Source: CADEDH01 sp965263455
GTDB lineage: Bacteria > Actinomycetota > Acidimicrobiia > Acidimicrobiales > SZUA-35
Assembly (NCBI GenBank): GCA_965263455.1
Contig: CBDHHN010000004.1
Span: 1,240,001-1,304,000 of the forward strand
Direction: 5' to 3'
Length of the DNA: 64,000 nucleotides
Shown: positions 8,504 to 16,458 of the stretch, piece after piece
How positions within the stretch are numbered: the first letter of the stretch is position 1
Layout: each line of letters begins with the position of its first letter
The notes under the pieces: generated by a model
What the model was told of the DNA's origin: nothing
What the model saw: the letters and a program-made list of their open reading frames with translations, nothing else
The model's database searches: none
Made by a program: the position numbers and the translations under genes

Positions 8504-8989
8504 ATGGACAACCCCACGATCTGGGCCGTGATCTGGCTGGCCCTGATGGCCGGTCTCGGGATCGGCGAGCTGATGATGGCCGGCTCGTTCTTCCTTCTCC
8601 CGTTCGCCGTCGGCGCCCTGGTGGCCGGCGTCGTGAGCCTGGTGGGAGGACCCCTCCCTCTGTCCTTCACCGCCTTCGTGGCCGTGTCGGGCGCCTCGTT
8701 CCTGGCCATGCGACCGCTGGCCCGCCGCCTCGACGCCGACACCCCCGACGTTGCCGGGGTCGGCGCCAACCGTCTGCTCGGCACCACCGGCAGCGTGGTC
8801 GAGATCATCCCGGCCGGCGACCACGACGCCGGCATGGTGAAGGTCGGCGGCGAGGAGTGGAAGGCCAACACCCTCGACGGACTGGCCCTCGACGTTGGCC
8901 GCCGGGTCCGGGTCCTCGACGTCCGCGGCACCCGCCTGGTCGTCGAGGCGGCCGACGAGTTCGACGTGCACCCCCCGGAGCTGCGATGA
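8504..8989 (+). CDS. NfeD-like membrane protein
   Basis: A 161-residue protein with two or three N-terminal membrane spans (TIWAVIWLALMAGLGIGEL, AGSFFLLPFAVGALVAGVVSL, FTAFVAVSGASFLAM). A soluble C-terminal beta-rich OB-fold domain of the NfeD C-terminal type follows (LLGTTGSVVEIIP, VGGEEWKANTLDG, VRVLDVRGTRLVVE). NfeD proteins pair with SPFH/stomatin proteins in membrane-domain organisation, and the next gene is an SPFH protein. The start was chosen by the strong AAAGGAG at 8492-8497 and the ATG at 8504. Confidence 0.88.
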   Translation: MDNPTIWAVIWLALMAGLGIGELMMAGSFFLLPFAVGALVAGVVSLVGGPLPLSFTAFVAVSGASFLAMRPLARRLDADTPDVAGVGANRLLGTTGSVVEIIPAGDHDAGMVKVGGEEWKANTLDGLALDVGRRVRVLDVRGTRLVVEAADEFDVHPPELR

Positions 8990-9050
8990 CGCGCTCCGCT
9001 CCCGATCGACCGGCACCGCCGCCGCCATCCGCCCCGAGGAAGGAACAATC

Positions 9051-10169
9051 ATGGCCGTTCTGTTGATCATTCTCTTGATCCTGGTCATCGCCCTGCTGGT
9101 CTACGTGGCCATGGGGGTGAAGATCGTCCGCCCCTACGAGAAGGGGGTCGTCGAGCAACTGGGCCGCTACAAGGGCACGGTCGAGCCCGGCCTCCGGCTG
9201 ATCTACCCCCTGGTCCAACGCCTCCAGCCGGTCGACATGCGGGAGCAGGTGATCGACGTCCCACCCCAGGAGGTCATCACCGAGGACAACGTGGCGGTCT
9301 CGGTCGACGCCGTCGTGTACTTCGAGCCCACCGACCCCCAGCGGCTCATGTACAACATCTCCAACTTCGTGCTGGCGGTGACCAAGCTGGCCCAGACCAA
9401 CCTCCGGAACGTCATCGGCGAGATGACCCTGGACGAGGCCTTCACCTCCCGGGAGCGGGTCAACGCCGCACTACGCCAGATCCTCGACGACGCCACCGAC
9501 AAGTGGGGGGTCCGGGTGGTACGGGTCGAGATCCAGCGGATCGATCCGCCCCAGGACGTGATGCACGCCATGCACGAGCAGATGAAGGCCGAGCGAAGCC
9601 GCCGGGCCATGGTGACCGAGGCCGAAGGTGCCCGCGAGGCGGCCGTGACCCGGGCCGAGGGCGAGAAGACCTCGGCCATCCTGACGGCCGAGGGCGTCAA
9701 GCAGCGGGAGATCCTGACCGCCCAGGGCCAGGCCGAGGCCATGCGGGCCCGGGCCGAGGCCGAACAGTTCCAGAAGGAGGTCGTGGCCACCGGTGAGGCC
9801 GAGGCCATCCGCAGTGTCTACGCCGCCATCAACCAGTCGGGGACCGACGAGCGGGTCATCGCCATCAAGTACCTGGACACCCTGCGGGACATGGCCGACG
9901 GCCAGGCCACCAAGATCTTCGTCCCGGCCGACATGAGCGCCGCCCTGGGTTCCATCGGCGGCATCGCCGAGATGCTCCGGAGCGACGACGGCAACGGCGG
10001 GGTGAGTGCCCGGGCCGTGGGCGACGGGGGCCGGCCCGCCGTCGGAGCCCACGACGCCACCGACGGGCCGGCCGCCCAACGACCGGCCGTGCCCCGACCT
10101 CGGGTCCAGAGCGACGACCCACCGCCCCGACGGGGCTCCCAGCCCCCGCCCCCCTCGGGCGACGCCTGA
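9051..10169 (+). CDS. SPFH/Band 7 (stomatin-like) membrane protein
   Basis: A 372-residue protein. One N-terminal span (MAVLLIILLILVIALLVYVA) leads into an SPFH domain (VRPYEKGVVEQLGRYKGTV, PLVQRLQPVDMREQVIDVPPQ, VSVDAVVYFEPTDPQ). An Ala/Glu-rich flotillin-like coiled coil follows (AEGAREAAVTRAEGEK and AEGVKQREILTAQGQAEA), and then a proline-rich tail of about 60 residues that varies in the family. Homologues (QmcA, stomatins) form ring assemblies and control membrane proteases. The GAGGAAGGA Shine-Dalgarno sequence just upstream fixes the start. It lies 61 bases behind the NfeD gene, and the two form a classical functional pair. Confidence 0.92.
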   Translation: MAVLLIILLILVIALLVYVAMGVKIVRPYEKGVVEQLGRYKGTVEPGLRLIYPLVQRLQPVDMREQVIDVPPQEVITEDNVAVSVDAVVYFEPTDPQRLMYNISNFVLAVTKLAQTNLRNVIGEMTLDEAFTSRERVNAALRQILDDATDKWGVRVVRVEIQRIDPPQDVMHAMHEQMKAERSRRAMVTEAEGAREAAVTRAEGEKTSAILTAEGVKQREILTAQGQAEAMRARAEAEQFQKEVVATGEAEAIRSVYAAINQSGTDERVIAIKYLDTLRDMADGQATKIFVPADMSAALGSIGGIAEMLRSDDGNGGVSARAVGDGGRPAVGAHDATDGPAAQRPAVPRPRVQSDDPPPRRGSQPPPPSGDA

Positions 10170-10275
10170 CGGCCCCGGCCGGCGACCGGGCGACACCTCG
10201 ACCCGGCCGCGGGCTGGCATCGATCCCGACCCGGCTCCCGGCCGGCACCCGGGGCAACACCTCGACCGGCGACGG

Positions 10276-11514
10276 TCAGGCCCGGGCCGGGCCGAGGGGG
10301 ACGAGTTCGATCTCCTCGTCGTCGTCCTCGATCAGCCGCCAACCGAACAACTCGGCCAGCGCCGCCCGCCCCTCCTCGGGACCGTTGGCCAGCACATGGT
10401 CACCGACCTGGAGCTCGACGTGCTTGCGGGGCTGGTACAGGTACCGTCCGTCGCGCTCGATGGCCAACACGTTGAAACCGGGCTCGATGGGCAGATCCAG
10501 GGTGCCCAGCGCCGCCCCGGCCACGGCCGAACCCTCGGCCACCGGCATCCGGATCACGGTGTCGTCGGTATCGCCCAGGGCGACCTCGAGCACCGGGTGC
10601 AGGTCGCTCGACTTCTCCACCAGCCATACCATCTGCTTGGCCTGATCGCCCAGGTCCTCGGCCGCCGCCCCCAGGTGGAGCAGGCCCCGCAGGCGCGACG
10701 GGTCGATGGCGTCGCTGGCCGCCCGGAGGACCCACAATTCGAGCCGGATCTTCATCTCGTCCAGTCGGTCCTCGAGGTGGCGAACCTCGGCCGCCAGACT
10801 CCGATCCCGGAACACCAACGACGAGTAGGCCAACCCCACCGCCACCTCGGACAGGTCCTTCATCTCGACGATGGTGTCGACCGCCCGGTCGAGGTCGGTG
10901 AGGACCACGCCCTCCTCGGGTTCGGGTTGGAGCCAACGGGGGGCACCGGCCAGCTCCCGCAAACGGACGATGCCGTCGGGCGAGCCCCGCAGGAACAGGA
11001 CGTCGCCCGGGTTGAGGATGTCGTCACCCCCGGGATCGACGAGCCAGCTCCGACCCCGGCGGACGGCCATGACCCGCATGCCGGTCACCACCGGCAGCTC
11101 GAACGACGAGAGGGGCCGGTTGGCGAAGTGCGAACCCGGCGCCACCTCGACCCGGTGCGACACCTCGTCGGCGGCCGACATGTCGACCACCAGTTGGCGG
11201 GGGATACCCAACCGGCGGGACACGATGCGGGCGATGTCGACGGCGTCGTTGGCGATGCCTTCCACGGCGCTGATCACCTGGAGGACGGCCGACATGGCCT
11301 CGGCCTCGCGCGGGTTGCGCACGGCGATGATGCTGAGGGCCCGCATGCGGTGGACCAGTTCACTGATCTGGCCCTCCAACTGATCGACCTCGTCGGCCAT
11401 GTCGGGGTCGTCGAAGAACAGCGCGGCGTAGGCCAGGTCGACCATCAGTTCGCTGGTGTCCTTGGCCTCGGCCAACATCTCACGCAGGTTGCGGGGTTCC
11501 ACGTCCCGCATCAT
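10276..11514 (-). CDS. Duplicated PhoU/TrkA-C (RCK_C) regulator of an adjacent MgtE-like transporter
   Basis: A soluble 412-residue protein built as two repeats of a PhoU-like helical domain plus a TrkA-C domain. Repeat 1 runs from about 5 to 205 (LREMLAEAKDTSELMVDLAYAA, then VEVAPGSHFANRPLSSFEL, ILNPGDVLFLRG). Repeat 2 runs from about 215 to 405 (VEMKDLSEVAVGLAYSSLVF, then IRMPVAEGSAVAGAALGTL, ELQVGDHVLANG). RCK_C domains bind small ligands and gate ion transporters. The start ATG overlaps the transporter stop as ATGA, so the two are translationally coupled. I infer a cytosolic ligand-sensing partner that replaces the N/CBS domains missing from the transporter. Confidence 0.85.
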   Translation of the reverse strand: MMRDVEPRNLREMLAEAKDTSELMVDLAYAALFFDDPDMADEVDQLEGQISELVHRMRALSIIAVRNPREAEAMSAVLQVISAVEGIANDAVDIARIVSRRLGIPRQLVVDMSAADEVSHRVEVAPGSHFANRPLSSFELPVVTGMRVMAVRRGRSWLVDPGGDDILNPGDVLFLRGSPDGIVRLRELAGAPRWLQPEPEEGVVLTDLDRAVDTIVEMKDLSEVAVGLAYSSLVFRDRSLAAEVRHLEDRLDEMKIRLELWVLRAASDAIDPSRLRGLLHLGAAAEDLGDQAKQMVWLVEKSSDLHPVLEVALGDTDDTVIRMPVAEGSAVAGAALGTLDLPIEPGFNVLAIERDGRYLYQPRKHVELQVGDHVLANGPEEGRAALAELFGWRLIEDDDEEIELVPLGPARA

Positions 11515-12764
11515 GCCACCCCCCACAGGACCATGGCGCCGACAAGGGTCAGGGCGCCGACCACGTCGAGACTGGCCGACACCAGGGGGATCCCATGGTT
11601 GTCGGGGTCGAGTCCGAATCGGACGACCAGCAGCGTCCCGTAGTAGGCGATGGTGGCGACCAGGGCGGTGGCCACCAGCCCACCGGTCACGGCCACGCCG
11701 ACCAGGAGGCCGATGCCGGGCGAGGAACCGCCGCCCCACACCCCGACCGATCCGGCCAGCAGGGCCAACAGCACGAAGATGGGCAGGGCCAGCAGGAACG
11801 TGATCCGGATGTCGTCCCGGGCCCCGCCCCGGGGGATCAGGCCCCGCTCGATGAGTCCGAGATGAACCTTGGTCGCCAGCCGGCTCGACAGGATCCCGCC
11901 CAGGGCCCCGGCGGTCGACAGGTAGCCGGGCAACAGGATCAGCAACACCGAGAACGTCACGAACCGGGAGATCGAGACCTCCAGGACCACCCCGGCCACC
12001 AGGCTCAGGGTCCCGGCCCCGACCAGCACCGGGAGCGACTCGAGCAGGATCCGGCGGGCCGTGGCCAGTGACGACCGGATCAGATAGACCGTGACGCCGA
12101 GGGCGGCCAACCCGAAGCCGGCGGCGACTCCCCGGGTCAGGTTGCCCCGGTCGATGAGGGTGGTGGCCAATACCAGGGCGGGCAGGGTCACGAAGTCGCC
12201 CGAAGCCGAGACCAGGGGGGCGGTCACATTGTCGAGGTCCCACCCGAAACGGGCTGAAGCCACGGCCAGACCGAGGGTGATCCCCAGGACCACGAGCGAG
12301 GCCAGGGTGCCGCCGACGGCCGAGACCACGACGAAGTCGAACAGGTCCATGACCTCCACCGGGCCGTCCCGCAGGATCTGCACCACCACCTCGGCCACCG
12401 CGGCCAGACCGACGGCGGCAGCCAGCGAGGTCGCCATCGCCGCCAGCACGTTCTGGCCCAGCAGCGAGTCATGACGCCAGCTCCAGGCGAACGTGCCGGC
12501 CCGGATGGCGGTCGACAGGCGGCTCCCGAGGGGACCGAAGACGTTGCCCCGAAGCCCGATGGCGGCCGGTATGAACAGCAGCAGACCGGGGAACCGCTCC
12601 AGGGTTCCGGTGACGGCGGCGAAGGTGAACCCGGTGATGAGGCTGGTGGTGGCCGACAGGGTCAGGGCCCCCAGGCTCTGGGTGGCGTCGCCGATGGCCG
12701 GGCCGAGCAGGCCGCCGAGCGGACGCCAGGCGCGCCGTACGGGGCCCAGTCGCCGGCGGGCCAT
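11511..12764 (-). CDS. Tandem-repeat MgtE/SLC41-type divalent cation transporter
   Basis: An integral membrane protein of 417 residues with two MgtE membrane domains in tandem. The motif regions AAIGLRGNVFGPLGSRLST and LPGYLSTAGALGGILSSRLAT are the duplicated pore-type motifs. DLDNVTAPLVSASGDFVTL and DPDNHGIPLVSASLDVVGAL are the duplicated Asp-containing metal-site motifs. Bacterial MgtE has one such domain plus cytosolic N and CBS domains and works as a dimer; two fused copies without CBS resemble eukaryotic SLC41A. Mg2+ or a related cation is the likely substrate. A TAGAGT -10-like element at 12872-12877 suggests a leader of about 100 bases. Confidence 0.85.
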   Translation of the reverse strand: MARRRLGPVRRAWRPLGGLLGPAIGDATQSLGALTLSATTSLITGFTFAAVTGTLERFPGLLLFIPAAIGLRGNVFGPLGSRLSTAIRAGTFAWSWRHDSLLGQNVLAAMATSLAAAVGLAAVAEVVVQILRDGPVEVMDLFDFVVVSAVGGTLASLVVLGITLGLAVASARFGWDLDNVTAPLVSASGDFVTLPALVLATTLIDRGNLTRGVAAGFGLAALGVTVYLIRSSLATARRILLESLPVLVGAGTLSLVAGVVLEVSISRFVTFSVLLILLPGYLSTAGALGGILSSRLATKVHLGLIERGLIPRGGARDDIRITFLLALPIFVLLALLAGSVGVWGGGSSPGIGLLVGVAVTGGLVATALVATIAYYGTLLVVRFGLDPDNHGIPLVSASLDVVGALTLVGAMVLWGVA

Positions 12765-12871
12765 GCCCTAGCCCCGATCCCCGCTGGTCGGCCCAGGGCC
12801 GTTCGCTCCGCTCACGGGCCCTCGCCCCTCCTCACGTCGTCCTCACATCGTCCGACCGGCCGGCTCCGGGC

Positions 12872-12877
12872 ACTCTA
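12872..12877 (-). promoter_or_regulatory. Candidate -10 (TAGAGT) for the transporter operon
   Basis: On the minus strand TAGAGT lies about 108 bases before the transporter ATG. It is the best -10 match in the 240-base gap and would give a leader of roughly 100 bases. I see no recognisable Mg2+ riboswitch in that leader. Confidence 0.3.
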
Positions 12878-12992
12878 ACGACCGGTTGCCGGGCCCGGGC
12901 GCCGGTACCGATGCCGCGGCCGCACGGTCGGCGGAGGTGAGGCGGCCCGTCGGCCGCCGGGGGGGCGGATCCGGTCGCCACCGGCACCCCGC

Positions 12993-12998
12993 TAGGGT
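12993..12998 (+). promoter_or_regulatory. -10 element (TAGGGT) of the PEBP-like lipoprotein gene
   Basis: TAGGGT ends 8 bases before the GTG start at 13007, matching the leaderless pattern. Confidence 0.55.
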
Positions 12999-13006
12999 GA
13001 GCGTCC

Positions 13007-13609
13007 GTGTCGACGAGGCTGGTCCTGGTGCTGGTGCTGGTGGCGGTGTTGATCGCCGGGTGTGCGACCGACGGCCGGACCCTGGCCGAACCCCGCCCCG
13101 ACCAGACGACCACCACCCGACCGCTCCCCCCGACCTCGGCCCCGCCGTCGGAAGCCAGCGTCACCGGGTTGGCCCTGTCGAGCCCCGACTTCGCCCCCGG
13201 TGACCAGCCCCCGATCGACGCCACCTGCGCCGGGGCCAACCGGTGGCCGACGCTGGTGTGGACCGATGTCCCGGCCAATGCGGCCGAGCTGGCCGTGACC
13301 CTCACCAACCAGACCGACCCGGCCGAGCCACTGCTGCTGTGGCTGGTGGCCGGGATCAATCCCAACGAGACCGGCCTGGACGCCGGCCTGTTGCCCCCCG
13401 GTGCGTTCTCCACCCTCAACGACTACGGGAACGAGGGCTACGGCACCCCCTGCCTCGACGGCCTCGGGTCGGGCCTCGATCTCCAGTTCCGGGTCCACGT
13501 TCTCGAACAGCCATCGGGCCTGGTCATCGGCGGCCCCGGCAACGAGGCCTGGGATCTGCTGTCGGCTGCCGCCACCGACTCGGCGTCGGTCCTGATGCGC
13601 ACCGGCTGA
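13007..13609 (+). CDS. PEBP (YbhB/Raf-kinase-inhibitor-like) lipoprotein
   Basis: A 200-residue protein. A signal peptide ends in the lipobox LIAGC, so it is predicted to be lipid-anchored outside the membrane. A Thr/Pro linker follows, and then a divergent phosphatidylethanolamine-binding-protein fold: SPDFAPGDQPPIDATCAG, NRWPTLVWTDVP, LAVTLTNQTDP, LLWLVAGI, GYGTPCLDGLG. The canonical HW of the ligand pocket is replaced by LW in LLWLV. The function of bacterial PEBPs is poorly known. The GTG start is supported by TAGGGT eight bases upstream. Confidence 0.75.
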   Translation: MSTRLVLVLVLVAVLIAGCATDGRTLAEPRPDQTTTTRPLPPTSAPPSEASVTGLALSSPDFAPGDQPPIDATCAGANRWPTLVWTDVPANAAELAVTLTNQTDPAEPLLLWLVAGINPNETGLDAGLLPPGAFSTLNDYGNEGYGTPCLDGLGSGLDLQFRVHVLEQPSGLVIGGPGNEAWDLLSAAATDSASVLMRTG

Positions 13610-13720
13610 CGGTACGACCCCGGACCGGCCCGATCTCCGACACCCCTGGGCCCGGCACCGCCGCGCCATCGCCTCGCCTGCCCCTTGGCCACGGAATCGA
13701 GCCGAGGAGGGGGTGGCCAC

Positions 13721-13726
13721 TAGGTT
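13721..13726 (+). promoter_or_regulatory. -10 element (TAGGTT) before the NUDIX gene
   Basis: TAGGTT ends 7 bases before ATG 13734. This spacing favours ATG 13734 over the in-frame GTG at 13713, which would lie upstream of the -10. Confidence 0.55.
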
Positions 13727-13733
13727 GGCCCCG

Positions 13734-14555
13734 ATGGGCCCCGACGATTTCGATCCCCACGCCGTACCGGTCCGACCGGCGGCCACCGTGATGCTGCTCG
13801 ACGATCGGCCCGATCTGCAGGTCCTCCTCCTGCGCCGCACGGCCAAGGTCGTGTTCGCCCCCGACAACTGGGTGTTTCCGGGCGGCCGGGTCGATCCCGG
13901 CGACCACCGCGAGGACTTCGACCGCCTGTGCGTCGGGCTGTCCGACGACGAGGCCTCCCAGATCCTCGAGGTCGAGGGCGGCGGTCTGGCCTGGTGGCTT
14001 GCCGCCTGCCGGGAGACCCTGGAGGAGGCGGGCCTGCTCCTTGCGGGCGGACCGGTCCCGGGCTCGGTCGACGTGGCCGCCCTCCGGGACGAGGTCCGGG
14101 CCGACGAGTCCCGCTTCGTCGACCTGCTGCTGGCCCACGATCTGAGCATCGACGCCACCGCCATCGAGCAGGTGGCCCGGTTCATCACCCCGGTGGGTTC
14201 CCCCCGCCGGTTCGACGCCCACTTCTTCGTGGCCCGGGCCCCGCACGGGCAGGAACCGCTCCACGACGACGGGGAGATCGTCAACCTGGGCTGGATGGCC
14301 CCGAGCGACGCCCTCCGGCGGTGGCAGGAGGGCGAACTCACGATGATGACGCCCACGGTGCGGATGCTGGCCTGCCTCGATCGGTTCGACTCGACCGAGG
14401 AGATCATGACGATGGCCCGCAAGCGCCTCCCCTACCAGCGGGTCCGGGTCGTCGATCCCGAGGGCGAGTACCGGGTCGTGCTCCCGGGCGAGGCCGGCTA
14501 CGAAACGGCCGAACTCGAGGTCGAGTCGGGCTGGATCCGCCTCTGGGAGGGCTGA
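13734..14555 (+). CDS. NUDIX hydrolase (NUDT19-like, split NUDIX box)
   Basis: A 273-residue protein. The fold begins PVRPAATVMLLDD and VLLLRRTAKVVFAPDNWVFPGGRVDPGD. The NUDIX box is split: GGRVDPGD is followed by an insertion of about 35 residues before ACRETLEEAGLLL, which carries the catalytic RExxEE core. That insertion is typical of NUDT19/RP2-type CoA or nucleoside diphosphate hydrolases. The later segments FITPVGSPRRFDAHFFVA and LGWMAPSDAL fit the same group. The substrate is not predictable. Its 3' end overlaps the unusual C-terminal extension of the convergent MFS gene. Confidence 0.83.
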   Translation: MGPDDFDPHAVPVRPAATVMLLDDRPDLQVLLLRRTAKVVFAPDNWVFPGGRVDPGDHREDFDRLCVGLSDDEASQILEVEGGGLAWWLAACRETLEEAGLLLAGGPVPGSVDVAALRDEVRADESRFVDLLLAHDLSIDATAIEQVARFITPVGSPRRFDAHFFVARAPHGQEPLHDDGEIVNLGWMAPSDALRRWQEGELTMMTPTVRMLACLDRFDSTEEIMTMARKRLPYQRVRVVDPEGEYRVVLPGEAGYETAELEVESGWIRLWEG

Positions 14556-16365
14556 GCCCGCCACCCCCGGGACCCCGGACAGGCCGACGCCGGACCCGAC
14601 CCGATCCTGCCCGGGCCCCGTCGGGCGACGCTGTGCCCGGCCGTCGGGACGACCGGCGCGTGCCCCTCGGGGGACAGCCCGAGCACGATCCCGAGCGGCA
14701 TCGGGCTACGAGCGGGCGGCGGACCGTGCCGTTCGGTGCGGGTGGGCCCCGTCGATGGCACAGGCCGGGAAGTGCCGGCGGTGGCGACCCGGATGACCGG
14801 CCGATGACGGTTCGCCGTCTCCCGTCGCCCCGACCGTCGACGCCACCTCCGACGGCGACTCGACCGAGAAGCGAAGACGAAGACGAAGACGAAGACGAAG
14901 ACGAAGACGAAGACGGGGACGGGGACGGGGACGGGGACGGGGACGAAGACGAGGTCACCGCGGGGGTCAGGAACAGGGCGGCCACGCCGGCCCCGGACAA
15001 CACGAGCACGGCCGAGACCACCATGGCGATCCCGAACCCCTCGTCGAGCCGGACCGGGTCGCTCAGGGCGCCACCCGTCAAGCCCACCACCGGGGGAATG
15101 GCGGCCACCGCCAGCAGCTGCCCCGTGCGGGACACGGCATTGTTGAACCCCGACGCCGCCCCCGAGCGTTGGGCCGGCACGCTGCCCAACGCCGTCGAGG
15201 TCACCGGGGCGACCGAGATGGCAAGACCCACGCCGTAGATCAGGACCGACGGCAGCACCACGGTCAGGTACGAGGCTCCGGGACCCATCCGGGTGAAGGC
15301 CAACATCCCGGCGGCGATGAGCAGGGGCCCGACGGTGAGGGGACGTCGGGGGCCGTGGCGTTGGGCGTAGTCGCCGGCCTGGGAGGAGAAGAACAGCAGC
15401 AGGGCGGTGGCGGGGAGGAAGACGGCGCCGGCCTGGATCGGCGAGTAGCCGAGCGTGGTCTGCAGCTGGAGCGGGATGAGGAAGAAGACCACGCCCATGG
15501 CCCCGTAGACGAGAAACGTGACGAGGTTGGCCACGACGAACAGCGGCACCGTGAACAGGTCGAGAGGAACGACGGCACCCGGTCGGCCCCGCTCCCAACG
15601 GGCCAACGCCACCAGGGCCACCACCGCGGCCAGGGCGGCCACACCCGGCAGCCCGATCAGTCCGCCGTTGGGGCCCTCGATGAGGGCATAGGATGCGCCG
15701 CCCAGCACGAGCACGGTCAGGATCGCGCCGACCAGGTCGACCGGGGTGTCTCGGGCATCGGGGTCGGCGGTCTCCGGAAGCCGGGTGCTCATCACCAGCA
15801 CGGCGGCCGCGATCGGCAGGTTGATCAGGAACACGGTCCGCCACGACAGGTCCACCAGCAGCCCGCCGAGCAGGGGGCCGATGGCCCCCGAGAGGCCGAT
15901 CAGGCCCGACCAGCGGCCCACGCCCCGACCCCGGTCCTCGGGGCGGAGGGTGGCCTCGATGATGGCCAGGCTGCCAGGGGTGAGCAGGGCCCCGCCCACC
16001 CCCTGGAACAACCGGGCCACGATCAGGGTGTTGGTGTCGGGGGCCACGGCACAGGCCAGCGAGGCGACGGCGAACCACACGACCCCCAGCCGGTAGATCC
16101 GAAGCCGGCCGTAGCGGTCGCCCAGGGTGCCCCCGATCAGGATCAGGGCCGAGATGGTCAGCAGGTAGGCGTTGATGATCCACTGCTGCTGGGACGAGCT
16201 GGCATCCAGGTCGCGGGCCAGGGTGGGAAGGGCCACGTTGACCACGGTGGCCGTCATCATGGCCACCGCCGACCCGGCCACCGTGGTCGCCACCACCAGT
16301 CGGCCGAGCGGGGAGTCCATGGGGATCTGTCCGGCCGAGGCCGGCACCGGTGTGGCTGCCGTCAT
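14404..16365 (-). CDS. MFS drug-efflux transporter (DHA2, 14-TM) with low-complexity C-terminal extension
   Basis: A 653-residue frame. Residues 1 to about 480 form a 14-span EmrB/QacA-type H+ antiporter with LGDRYGRLRIY, a QGVGGALLTPGSLAII motif-C-like segment and GPLLGGLLVDLSWRTVFLINLP. The core ends near 14951. It continues as a Pro-Ser then poly-Ser tract encoded by a hexanucleotide repeat, then about 150 Arg/Gly/Pro-rich residues that run 152 bases into the convergent NUDIX gene. The extension shows no domain and may be read-through of a lost stop or a frame shift. ATG 16365 has TAGGTT six bases upstream. Confidence 0.85.
   Translation of the reverse strand: MTAATPVPASAGQIPMDSPLGRLVVATTVAGSAVAMMTATVVNVALPTLARDLDASSSQQQWIINAYLLTISALILIGGTLGDRYGRLRIYRLGVVWFAVASLACAVAPDTNTLIVARLFQGVGGALLTPGSLAIIEATLRPEDRGRGVGRWSGLIGLSGAIGPLLGGLLVDLSWRTVFLINLPIAAAVLVMSTRLPETADPDARDTPVDLVGAILTVLVLGGASYALIEGPNGGLIGLPGVAALAAVVALVALARWERGRPGAVVPLDLFTVPLFVVANLVTFLVYGAMGVVFFLIPLQLQTTLGYSPIQAGAVFLPATALLLFFSSQAGDYAQRHGPRRPLTVGPLLIAAGMLAFTRMGPGASYLTVVLPSVLIYGVGLAISVAPVTSTALGSVPAQRSGAASGFNNAVSRTGQLLAVAAIPPVVGLTGGALSDPVRLDEGFGIAMVVSAVLVLSGAGVAALFLTPAVTSSSSPSPSPSPSPSSSSSSSSSSSSSSLLGRVAVGGGVDGRGDGRRRTVIGRSSGSPPPALPGLCHRRGPPAPNGTVRRPLVARCRSGSCSGCPPRGTRRSSRRPGTASPDGARAGSGRVRRRPVRGPGGGGLSPPRGGSSPTRPRVRPFRSRPRPGARPGTRPRDRRPGPAGRGGACGPSS
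14556..14870 (+). other. Stretch between NUDIX stop and hexamer repeat without an independent gene
   Basis: Nothing gene-like is seen here apart from the C-terminal extension frame of the convergent MFS gene. There is no promoter of the -10 type described for this window, no stable terminator with a T-run and no RNA gene that I can recognise. Confidence 0.5.
14873..14950 (+). repeat. Hexanucleotide tandem repeat, 13 units
   Basis: Seven copies of GAAGAC, five of GGGGAC and one more GAAGAC follow without interruption. Read on the minus strand they encode (Ser-Ser)n and (Pro-Ser)n at the C-terminal end of the MFS core. Because the unit is six bases, copy-number changes keep the frame; single-base slips in the GGGG runs would not. 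Confidence 0.9.
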
Positions 16366-16371
16366 GGCGCA

Positions 16372-16377
16372 AACCTA
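16372..16377 (-). promoter_or_regulatory. -10 element (TAGGTT) of the MFS gene
   Basis: On the minus strand TAGGTT ends 6 bases before the ATG at 16365, as expected for a leaderless transcript. Confidence 0.55.
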
Positions 16378-16446
16378 GACCCGTGGCTCGAACTCCCGCC
16401 GTGTCGCGGGCGAAGGCGTTGACCGACTGCGGTGCCTGCGACGCCC

Positions 16447-16452
16447 TACGCT
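16447..16452 (+). promoter_or_regulatory. -10 element (TACGCT) of the deaminase gene
   Basis: TACGCT ends 6 bases before ATG 16459. It supports this start rather than an in-frame upstream one at 16432. Confidence 0.55.
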
Positions 16453-16458
16453 CGGCTC

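Noticed and set aside
12765..12877. Mg2+ riboswitch (M-box or ykoK type) in the leader of the MgtE-like gene
   Set aside because: A ~100-base leader is possible, but no M-box landmarks were recognisable by eye; a covariance-model search would be needed to revive this.
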